Assembly: GCA_003554235.1 (NCBI GenBank)
Contig: PWFY01000001.1
Span: 1 to 5,230 of the forward strand
Direction of reading: 5' to 3'
DNA from: Candidatus Aenigmatarchaeota archaeon
GTDB taxonomy: Archaea > Aenigmatarchaeota > Aenigmatarchaeia > PWEA01
Length of the DNA: 5,230 nucleotides
A program made the position numbers and the translations under genes. This document shows, piece after piece, positions 1 to 4,922 of this stretch. Numbering within the stretch: position 1 is the first letter of the stretch; each line of letters begins with the position of its first letter. The notes under the pieces were generated by a model that was not told the origin of the DNA, made no database searches, and worked only from the letters and a program-made list of their open reading frames with translations.

Positions 1-261
1 GAACTCCGGGTACATCTCACTGTGCTCATACCTTTCTCCTTCTATAGCGTCCTGGAGATTTTTTACCGTATCATCCACCTTGTTCATGGCCTCGGCATGG
101 TTCTCTATATGTATTGCCTCTGCCTCGGCTATAGCCCTGAAAAGTTTGGATATGCTCTCCAAGCCCTCTTTTTCGGCTTTTTTCGCGTAGAGAAGGTATT
201 TGCTTCTGGCCTGTGACTCACCTGCAAACGCCTTCTTTAGATTTTCGTCTGTGCTTGGCAT
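1..261 (-). CDS. Rubrerythrin family protein, 3' end outside the window
   Basis: This is the first 87 residues of a rubrerythrin, a cytoplasmic non-haem di-iron protein of the ferritin-like fold. The family commonly detoxifies hydrogen peroxide in anaerobes using electrons from rubredoxin. Reading leftwards from ATG at 261-259, the protein opens with MPSTDENLKKAFAGESQA. The four-helix-bundle iron ligands appear in order: Glu15 in GESQA, the ExxH motif Glu48-Ala-Ile-His51, and Glu76-Arg-Tyr-Glu79 followed by the typical MYPEF. The remaining ligands, and any C-terminal rubredoxin-like domain with CxxC knuckles, would lie beyond the left edge, so one-domain and two-domain forms cannot be told apart. 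The start is supported by GGGTGA (266-271, minus strand) five bases upstream. The gene is divergent from carS. It implies an anaerobic or microaerophilic host, which is inference. Confidence 0.93.
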   Translation of the reverse strand, partial: MPSTDENLKKAFAGESQARSKYLLYAKKAEKEGLESISKLFRAIAEAEAIHIENHAEAMNKVDDTVKNLQDAIEGERYEHSEMYPEF

Positions 262-292
262 TTTTTCACCCCCAATCTTATTTTCCTTTTCT

Positions 293-303
293 CTATAAAA
301 AAG
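293..303 (-). promoter_or_regulatory. Probable TATA box of the rubrerythrin gene
   Basis: On the minus strand this reads TTTTTTATA, close to the archaeal TATA consensus. Counting about 26 bases downstream puts the transcription start near 272, so the leader would be about 10 bases and would begin right at the GGGTGA ribosome-binding site. Spacing supports it; no transcript data are available. Confidence 0.5.
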
Positions 304-319
304 TCTCACATCCACTTTT

Positions 320-329
320 TTTATAAATA
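320..329 (+). promoter_or_regulatory. Probable TATA box of the carS-DUF63 operon
   Basis: TTTATAAATA is an excellent archaeal TATA-box match. About 26 bases downstream lies position 351, only a few bases before the carS ATG at 355, so the mRNA is probably leaderless or nearly so. A GAGGT at 347-351 sits only three bases from the ATG and would be at the very 5' end of the transcript, so it may not act as a ribosome-binding site. The box lies back-to-back with the rubrerythrin promoter in a 93-bp intergenic region. Confidence 0.6.
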
Positions 330-354
330 CTCTTAACATTAATACAGAGGTAAA

Positions 355-891
355 ATGGATTTGATACATGCTTTAATACAAGGGCTGTGGGTTGTTCTTC
401 CTGCGTATGTGGCCAATGGCGCTGCGCCGGTTTTTGGAGGCGAGCGCAGGATGGACTTTGGTAAAAGGTTTATGGGGGACGATCTGCTTGGCGCCGGTAA
501 GACATGGGAAGGCTTTCTTTTTGCAGTTTTATCCGGGTCGGTTTGTGGTATTGTTCAGATTCTATTGTGGTCCCATCTGAACCAGGTTGCTGCAGGACAT
601 GGGTTTTACCTTCCCCTTCTCAGTACCGTTGCAGTAGTTTTGATCCCTTTTTTTGCAATGTTTGGCGATCTTGTTGCTTCGTTTTTAAAAAGAAGGTTTG
701 GAGTGAAAAGAGGTGAAAGCTTGCCACTTGTAGACCAACTCGACTTCATGGTTTTTTCAATACCTGTTGCACTGCTCCTTGCTGAACTCTCATATCTATC
801 GGTGCTTGTACTTTTTGTGATAACTCCTCCTGTGCACTACCTTTTCAATCTTATAGGCTACAATATAGGCGTAAAGGAGGTTCCGTGGTAG
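355..891 (+). CDS. carS: CDP-archaeol synthase (CDP-2,3-bis-(O-geranylgeranyl)-sn-glycerol synthase)
   Basis: CarS activates 2,3-di-geranylgeranyl-glyceryl phosphate with CTP to give CDP-archaeol and pyrophosphate, the precursor of archaeal polar lipids (EC 2.7.7.67). It is an integral membrane enzyme related to bacterial CdsA. The 178-residue length is normal for the family. Visible hallmarks are YVANGAAPVFGG (18-29), GAGKTWEGF (46-54), and the long signature at 104-131 containing GDLVASFLKRR, KRGESLP and VDQLDF. The acidic residues Asp105, Asp127 and Asp130 are probable metal or nucleotide ligands by analogy with CdsA. The C-terminal pattern His161, Asn165, Gly172, Lys174 and terminal PW is also typical. 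About five membrane segments can be read: roughly 5-25, 52-72, 86-108, 131-145 and 147-167. The stop codon abuts the ATG of the DUF63 gene, so the two are one operon. The family assignment is very secure. Confidence 0.96.
   Translation: MDLIHALIQGLWVVLPAYVANGAAPVFGGERRMDFGKRFMGDDLLGAGKTWEGFLFAVLSGSVCGIVQILLWSHLNQVAAGHGFYLPLLSTVAVVLIPFFAMFGDLVASFLKRRFGVKRGESLPLVDQLDFMVFSIPVALLLAELSYLSVLVLFVITPPVHYLFNLIGYNIGVKEVPW
873..880 (+). promoter_or_regulatory. Ribosome-binding site of the DUF63 gene, inside carS
   Basis: AAAGGAGG lies within the last codons of carS, 11 bases before the ATG at 892. It supports that start and independent or coupled re-initiation at the TAG-ATG junction. Confidence 0.6.
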
Positions 892-1680
892 ATGTTTGAG
901 TACATATACTTGCGATACTTTGCCGGTCCAGGGTATACGGTTGTTCAGACAGTTGTATTTGCCGCAATGCTTTTATTGGCCGTGTATCTGATATACAGAC
1001 TTTTCCTGAAAAAAATAGATACAGATGTGGACGAGAGATTTTTCTGGGCGATGGTTCCATTTGTAGTTCTAGGAGGGGTACTACGGTCTCTTGGACACTG
1101 GGATGCAGAGATTTTCACAGGTTTTTGGTTTACGACACCCGGTATACATCTACTCATAGCTTCATATGCAATATTCTCTATACTAGCTGCCCAGTATCTT
1201 GAGAAGGTTAAAATGAACTTCCTTAAATGGATGTGGGTCTTTGGTTCAATACCCACGGTAATATGCATCTATATCACAATCTTGTTTGGTTTTTTGAATC
1301 CCGAAGTCTTCCTCTATGTTTTAGGCACTACAGTTGCTGTAACAACACCATTGTATCTTTTTGTATATTTCCTACCCCGGCACCTCAGCGGACTCAACCA
1401 CTTTGTGTTGTCTGGACACATACTTGACGGCACGTCTACTTTCATAGCAGTGACATACTTTGGATATGTTGAAAAACATGTACTACCGGGCTTTCTTGTA
1501 GAGGCCACAGGTGCCTGGATAATGATACCACTTAAGATAGCAGTTATATGGCCTGTTTTATATCTTATCGATGACTCTGTAGATGACTTTGAGCTAAAAA
1601 ACTGGCTTAAGGTAGTTGTTCTAGGACTGGGCCTTGCTCTTGGTATAAGAAATATGTTTTCAGCTGCCATGGGCGTATGA
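892..1680 (+). CDS. DUF63 family archaeal polytopic membrane protein
   Basis: This 262-residue integral membrane protein belongs to the archaeal DUF63 family, whose function I do not know. I assign it from family-like stretches: the GGVLRSLGHWDAE region (61-73), TTPGIHLL (81-88), LSGHILDGTSTFIAV (173-187), YVEKHVLP (192-199), and the C-terminal GIRNMFSAAMGV (251-262). Six to eight hydrophobic segments can be seen, near 18-38, 52-68, 84-101, 113-133, 137-160, 205-225 and 241-258. Conserved-looking polar residues (Arg65, Asp71, His176, Asp179, Glu194, His196, Arg253) lie in or next to membrane segments, which is more like an enzyme or transporter than a structural protein. The ATG follows the carS stop with no gap, and an AAAGGAGG site precedes it. 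Context therefore points to a role with CarS in membrane-lipid metabolism, but this is inference. The 3' end stops three bases from the convergent phosphatidyltransferase gene. Confidence 0.85.
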   Translation: MFEYIYLRYFAGPGYTVVQTVVFAAMLLLAVYLIYRLFLKKIDTDVDERFFWAMVPFVVLGGVLRSLGHWDAEIFTGFWFTTPGIHLLIASYAIFSILAAQYLEKVKMNFLKWMWVFGSIPTVICIYITILFGFLNPEVFLYVLGTTVAVTTPLYLFVYFLPRHLSGLNHFVLSGHILDGTSTFIAVTYFGYVEKHVLPGFLVEATGAWIMIPLKIAVIWPVLYLIDDSVDDFELKNWLKVVVLGLGLALGIRNMFSAAMGV

Positions 1681-1683
1681 TTT

Positions 1684-2259
1684 TCACAGTCCCCCTATTT
1701 TCTTTGCCGAGGTCCAGAACCTCTGCAGAAAGGTTAGCACAGAGAGAACCAATATTATATAGACAGCATAAAGCATCGCATCGGGGATGAAGTAGGAAGC
1801 CATTGCAGATAGGAAAAGCAGCGCTATTCTGTCACTTCTCCCAAAGACACCACTATACAATCTTTCTTGTTGTATTGCCTGATACTGTGTTCCCATATAT
1901 GATACTAATAGGACGAATATGATTGCCAGACCGCCTAACCAGAGAGAAACGATGGGATTGAGGGCTATACCGGCCAACATTGCGACATCGGCTATCCTGT
2001 CGAAGGTGTGATCGATGAAGTCTCCGAACTTTGAATCTCTGCCAAAGTGTTTTGCTACTTCACCATCCAGTATGTCCAGGTAGCCGTTTCCAAGAACAAA
2101 TATTCCTGCCAGAACAAAAAGCCCTTCCTTGAAGAGGTATCCTGCAACAAATGCGAACAAAAGAGCCAAAACCGAAAGATAGTTCGGATTGGTATCTACA
2201 AGAAGTGGTTTGGTGAACTTTTTTCTTATTTCATATTTTTCCTCAAGTTCGTGCAGCAA
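1684..2259 (-). CDS. CDP-alcohol phosphatidyltransferase, probably archaetidylinositol phosphate synthase type
   Basis: This membrane enzyme of the CDP-alcohol phosphatidyltransferase family moves an archaetidyl group from CDP-archaeol to a polar alcohol. With the TTG start at 2259-2257 it has 191 residues. The family motif DxxDGxxAR-x8-GxxxDxxxD appears as Asp62, Asp65, Gly66, Ala69, Lys70, Gly79, Asp83, Asp87; the usual Arg after Ala is Lys. The stretches TNPNYLSVL (23-31), GRDSKFGDFIDHTFDRIAD (73-91) and GRSDRIALL (140-148) resemble archaetidylinositol phosphate synthases (EC 2.7.8.39), and the length agrees, but another head group such as glycerol phosphate or serine is not excluded. Five or six membrane segments follow. 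The TTG is preferred because GGAGGTG precedes it by six bases and a TATA box is correctly placed. An ATG at 2313-2311 would add 18 residues and overlap the pth2 start codon. It probably uses the product of CarS, encoded about 800 bp away. Confidence 0.88.
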   Translation of the reverse strand: MLHELEEKYEIRKKFTKPLLVDTNPNYLSVLALLFAFVAGYLFKEGLFVLAGIFVLGNGYLDILDGEVAKHFGRDSKFGDFIDHTFDRIADVAMLAGIALNPIVSLWLGGLAIIFVLLVSYMGTQYQAIQQERLYSGVFGRSDRIALLFLSAMASYFIPDAMLYAVYIILVLSVLTFLQRFWTSAKKIGGL

Positions 2260-2265
2260 GTGCCA

Positions 2266-2272
2266 CACCTCC
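2266..2272 (-). promoter_or_regulatory. Shine-Dalgarno site that selects a TTG start
   Basis: The minus strand reads GGAGGTG, a full match to the archaeal anti-Shine-Dalgarno sequence, with a six-base spacer to TTG at 2259-2257. No ATG or GTG follows at suitable spacing in this frame, so it favours the TTG as the start of the phosphatidyltransferase. Confidence 0.7.
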
Positions 2273-2279
2273 AAGTAAG

Positions 2280-2287
2280 AATATAAG
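2280..2287 (+). promoter_or_regulatory. Probable TATA box of the pth2-truD operon
   Basis: AATATAAG is centred about 27 bases before position 2311, which predicts a leaderless transcript starting at or next to the pth2 ATG (2312). This fits the absence of a ribosome-binding site upstream of pth2. TTTATAATT at 2297-2305 is too close to the ATG to drive full-length pth2. Confidence 0.5.
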
Positions 2288-2295
2288 TCTACGAT

Positions 2296-2305
2296 CTTTA
2301 TAATT
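2296..2305 (-). promoter_or_regulatory. Probable TATA box of the phosphatidyltransferase gene
   Basis: The minus strand reads AATTATAAAG. About 26 bases downstream is position 2274, just before the GGAGGTG site at 2272-2266. The resulting leader of roughly 15 bases agrees with the TTG start and would leave an ATG at 2313 outside the transcript. Confidence 0.5.
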
Positions 2306-2311
2306 GTTCTC

Positions 2312-2653
2312 ATGAAGCAAGTCGTAGTCGTTCGTGGAGATCTTGATATCGGTAGGGGCAAGACTGCAGCACAAGTGGCGCATGCATCTTTAGGAGCATA
2401 CAGAAAGGCTGGAAAGAAAGAGATTAAACAATGGAAGAAAAAAAGTGAGAAAAAGGTTGTTGTTGAGGCAAGCGACGAGGATGAGCTATTAAGACTGAAA
2501 GGAGAGGCAGACGATCTTGGGTTATCCACTTATCTTGTAAAGGATGCAGGAAAGACAGAGATCTCAAAAGGGACAACAACAGCTTTGGCGATCGGTCCCG
2601 GCAAGGACGAAACCATTGACAAAGTAACATCAAACCTAACCTTACTGAAGTGA
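2312..2653 (+). CDS. pth2: Peptidyl-tRNA hydrolase, Pth2 type
   Basis: Pth2 cleaves the ester bond of peptidyl-tRNAs that drop off ribosomes, freeing the tRNA for reuse (EC 3.1.1.29). It is cytoplasmic and is the archaeal and eukaryotic form, unrelated in fold to bacterial Pth. The 113 residues match the usual size. The N-terminal strand MKQVVVVRGDL is followed by GRGKTAAQVAHA (14-25) with the conserved Lys17 and His24. The second hallmark is DAGKTEISKGTTTALAIGPG (78-97), containing Asp78 and Thr82; Lys81 stands where Arg is usual, a conservative change. A lysine-rich middle (about 32-48) may help bind tRNA. The ATG overlaps a CATG palindrome and is likely leaderless. truD follows after seven bases, so the two probably share a transcript. 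This pairing fits a tRNA-maintenance unit. Confidence 0.95.
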   Translation: MKQVVVVRGDLDIGRGKTAAQVAHASLGAYRKAGKKEIKQWKKKSEKKVVVEASDEDELLRLKGEADDLGLSTYLVKDAGKTEISKGTTTALAIGPGKDETIDKVTSNLTLLK

Positions 2654-2660
2654 AAACTAT

Positions 2661-3821
2661 ATGTCGGATGACTTCAGTCCCGAGAAGTTTTGTGGGATAG
2701 AGGAATATGGAACATCCTTTCCAGGGTTAGGCGGCAGGATAAAGACGAACCCCGAAGATTTCGTAGTACAGGAAGTTCCAATGAACCTTCCAGAAGGAGG
2801 ACCCTACCTTTTTTGTAAACTTAAAAAAAGAAATATGACTACCTACAACGCAATTGAAAAACTTTCTTCTATTTTGGGCATATCAAAGCGTAGGATAGGT
2901 TATGCTGGTTTGAAGGATAAAAGGGCCTGTACAACCCAGTTTATAACCATAGAGGGCATCGAATCAGAATCGGTGGATGTCGACACCGATTGTTTAAAAG
3001 TCCGACCTTTGAAAAGTGTTTCAAAACCATTGAAGCCCGGTGATCTAAAGAAAAACCATTTCAATGTAGTTTTGAGGTCCGTTGATCTTGATATGGAGAA
3101 TTGTTCTAAGAAAATCAGAGAGCTCTTTGATGAAATAAAGGAAGGGGTCCCTAATTATTTTGGGCTCCAGAGATTCGGTGGCGAAAGACCTGTTACACAT
3201 ATCGTGGGTCGGAATATCCTCAAAAGAAACTTCGGTGAAGCAGTTAGAGAATATCTTACCAGGACATTCAACGCAAACGATGAAATTTCTCAATTCAGAC
3301 AACGTCTACGGAAGGAAGGAGATTATAAGGATGCATTGGATTATTTTCCAAAGCATCTCGTCTATGAAAGAAGTCTGCTAGAAAAGGTTGTTGAAGTCGG
3401 TCCCTGTAGCGAAGAAGACTGGTTAAGCGTTCTTCGTTGTCTTCCCAAAGATCTTTTGAGGCTTTTCGTGCATTCGTATCAGTCTTATGTATTCAACAAG
3501 GCAGTTTCCGGTGTTCTGAGGTCTTCAGAGACAAAGGAAAACTTTCCTGGAAAAATACCAGGCTACAGGACCGAATTAGACTCTTCGGAATTTGATACAA
3601 CATTAGGGGAGGTGCTCGAATCAGATGGATTAGAGACAAAGGACTTCAAGTTCGACGAGTTGAAGGGTCTTTCTTCATCCGGTTCCCTTAGAGCTGTGCT
3701 TATAACCCCCGATCTGTCTCTAAATGGTATAGAAGATGGAGAGAGTCCGGACTTGGAGATAGAGTTTTCGCTTAAACCAGGTAGGTATGCAACGGTTGTC
3801 CTGAGAGAAATAGTAAAATAA
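2661..3821 (+). CDS. truD: tRNA pseudouridine synthase TruD
   Basis: TruD converts a specific uridine in tRNA to pseudouridine, at position 13 in the best-studied members (EC 5.4.99.27). The 386 residues are complete for an archaeal form. Family motifs in order are RIKTNPEDFVVQEVP (26-40), TYNAIEKLS (61-69), YAGLKDKRACTTQ (81-93) with the catalytic aspartate Asp86, NHFNVVLR (132-139), and GVPNYFGLQRFG (162-173). Also typical are ALDYFPKHLVYER (225-237), HSYQSYVFNKAVS (271-283) and the C-terminal LKPGRYATVVLREIVK. The family-specific TRUD insertion occupies roughly residues 175-345. The gene begins seven bases after pth2; only a weak GTGA overlapping the pth2 stop could serve as ribosome-binding site, so translation is probably coupled. 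The 3' end stops one base from the convergent lipoprotein gene. No missing motif or frameshift is seen. Confidence 0.96.
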   Translation: MSDDFSPEKFCGIEEYGTSFPGLGGRIKTNPEDFVVQEVPMNLPEGGPYLFCKLKKRNMTTYNAIEKLSSILGISKRRIGYAGLKDKRACTTQFITIEGIESESVDVDTDCLKVRPLKSVSKPLKPGDLKKNHFNVVLRSVDLDMENCSKKIRELFDEIKEGVPNYFGLQRFGGERPVTHIVGRNILKRNFGEAVREYLTRTFNANDEISQFRQRLRKEGDYKDALDYFPKHLVYERSLLEKVVEVGPCSEEDWLSVLRCLPKDLLRLFVHSYQSYVFNKAVSGVLRSSETKENFPGKIPGYRTELDSSEFDTTLGEVLESDGLETKDFKFDELKGLSSSGSLRAVLITPDLSLNGIEDGESPDLEIEFSLKPGRYATVVLREIVK

Positions 3822-3822
3822 G

Positions 3823-4128
3823 CTATTTCGGTGCTTCATGTATTTGGGTTATCTGCACAGTTACGGTCCTGTTGCCTACTTCTATGCTACAGTGACATCG
3901 TCCTTCTGGGTCTATGTCGTCGTCTGTGTCGTTGTTAAACAGGTCAGGCACAAAGTCTGTGGGATAGCAGTTTGCATTCATACCTTCCTTCTCCAACTCC
4001 TTTTCTAACTCAGAACAGTAACCACCTCTTAAAGAATCTATGAAGCCTGCCACGGTGCCTATACAACCACTTACCAGGACTAGAGCCAAGGATACAGTGA
4101 TTAATATCAATACAGTCCTTTGTTTCAT
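3823..4128 (-). CDS. Small cysteine-containing predicted lipoprotein of unknown function
   Basis: I do not recognise this 101-residue protein. It begins with MKQR, a hydrophobic run (5-20) and a lipobox-like LVSGC, placing Cys22 as the probable lipid-attached residue; export to the outer face of the membrane is therefore likely. The mature part has four more cysteines (38, 54, 78, 80), an even number that could form two disulfides or bind a metal. An acidic stretch at 65-73 (NNDTDDDID) could bind a cation such as calcium. Two N-glycosylation sequons, Asn66-Asp-Thr and Asn86-Arg-Thr, fit a surface protein of an archaeon. The C-terminal part (81-95) looks like a beta strand pair. It starts nine bases after the DUF116 gene in the same direction, so they are probably co-transcribed, but nothing shows they act together. 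No strong ribosome-binding site is visible. Confidence 0.7.
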   Translation of the reverse strand: MKQRTVLILITVSLALVLVSGCIGTVAGFIDSLRGGYCSELEKELEKEGMNANCYPTDFVPDLFNNDTDDDIDPEGRCHCSIEVGNRTVTVQITQIHEAPK

Positions 4129-4137
4129 AATGCATCA

Positions 4138-4752
4138 TTAGAGTTTATCCTTTAAAGTTTTAAGGTTAAATCCGGTGTTTGCACAACCGTTTTTCAGAAG
4201 CGGTATCCCTTGGTATTCGACGTCGGCTTCTTCAAGCTTTTCTATCCCCAGCTTTATCTCTTCAGAACAGGCCACACCTAAAACGCCGTCATAATTTCCT
4301 TTATTGAGAACCTTCGGTATGCATGATCCACCGGGAAAGATAAACACATCGTAACCCTTTTCTTCGGCTATATCCGTGGCCTTTTTTATCATACAGTCGT
4401 CGCTGCATCCTTCACATCTATATGTCGAGTAATCTGGGTCGAAACTTGCCTGGCATTTATTGTCCATATGCTTTCGCGCACAATGGGGCAGGAACAGAGC
4501 CCTTTTTTCTGTCTTTTTAAAGTCATCCACTGTGGAGAGGTTTTTGGTATATATGTCGGCCATGTCCTCTACTAGTGTTACCGCATCTTCCATCGGGAGG
4601 CCTGTGATTTCTTGGATTTTCATGGCCCTTACAAGCTTTCTGGATGCTTTACCTGTTTTTTTATGCAACTCATTTCTCTCTATAAAGGCGGCGAGATCTC
4701 TGAACATAGAACGTGAAATTTTTGTTAGATCAAAATCAAAAGAGTAAGACAT
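4138..4752 (-). CDS. DUF116 family cysteine-rich protein
   Basis: This 204-residue soluble protein matches the DUF116 family, whose function I do not know. The N-terminal third (1-83) is helical and charged. The conserved part starts at ALFLPHCARK (85-94) and continues with Cys100, the cluster CEGCSDDC (Cys113, Cys116, Cys120), FIFPGGSCIPK (138-147, Cys144), DGVLGVACSEE (155-165, Cys162), and GIPLLKNGCANTGF (182-195, Cys190). Eight cysteines in a short cytoplasmic protein suggest metal or iron-sulfur binding, which is inference. There is no signal peptide or membrane segment. ATG at 4752 is the first start in the open frame; no good ribosome-binding site precedes it (only AGTGGT, close to the ATG). 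The lipoprotein gene follows nine bases downstream. The gene is divergent from the glycosyltransferase. Confidence 0.88.
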   Translation of the reverse strand: MSYSFDFDLTKISRSMFRDLAAFIERNELHKKTGKASRKLVRAMKIQEITGLPMEDAVTLVEDMADIYTKNLSTVDDFKKTEKRALFLPHCARKHMDNKCQASFDPDYSTYRCEGCSDDCMIKKATDIAEEKGYDVFIFPGGSCIPKVLNKGNYDGVLGVACSEEIKLGIEKLEEADVEYQGIPLLKNGCANTGFNLKTLKDKL

Positions 4753-4922
4753 GGAACCACTTTTTAATTGATCGAACTCCTGTTTGAATTTCCGCTGTAT
4801 GTGGACATAAGCTTACATTCAGTCTTAAAGAATAAAAACCTTAAGCTTCACTGTTTTATACTTCAATGCACAAATTTTAATAGCCTTTTTGTCAATCTAA
4901 ATATGGATATCGTGGTGTACCT
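4753..4922. promoter_or_regulatory. Divergent intergenic region between DUF116 and glycosyltransferase genes
   Basis: This 170-bp AT-rich stretch is the largest gap in the window. It holds the promoters of both flanking genes. For the plus strand, TTTTAATA (4875-4882) predicts a start near 4904 and GTTTTATACTT (4853-4863) one near 4884. For the minus strand there is no strong box; TTTTTATT at about 4831-4838 would give a leader of more than 50 bases. The 7-mer TAAGCTT occurs twice (4808 and 4842), the first copy as the palindrome TAAGCTTA. No RNA gene is apparent. Confidence 0.45.
4912..4917 (+). promoter_or_regulatory. Ribosome-binding site of the glycosyltransferase gene
   Basis: GTGGTG lies five bases before ATG at 4923 and pairs with the archaeal anti-Shine-Dalgarno sequence through GGTG. 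An in-frame TAG at 4881-4883, with no other ATG, GTG or TTG between it and 4923, leaves this ATG as the only reasonable start. Confidence 0.5.

Noticed and set aside
22..216. Plus-strand ORF of 64 residues
   Set aside because: It is the antisense shadow of the rubrerythrin coding sequence, whose iron-ligand motifs are clear on the minus strand.
945..1670. Minus-strand ORFs of 107 and 118 residues inside the DUF63 gene
   Set aside because: They oppose a complete membrane-protein gene with family motifs, have no ribosome-binding site, and show low-complexity Thr/Ser/Arg composition typical of antisense frames.
2047..2286. Plus-strand ORF of 79 residues opposite the phosphatidyltransferase
   Set aside because: It is antisense to the catalytic motif and N-terminal region of a recognised enzyme, and no promoter or ribosome-binding site supports it.
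1684..2529. A 281-residue version of the phosphatidyltransferase starting at 2529 on the minus strand
   Set aside because: The first 72 residues are serine- and phenylalanine-rich antisense of pth2, with no family similarity. A TATA box, Shine-Dalgarno site and TTG further downstream explain the true start.
4460..4747. Plus-strand ORF of 95 residues opposite the DUF116 gene
   Set aside because: It lies wholly antisense to the conserved DUF116 protein and has no recognisable motif.
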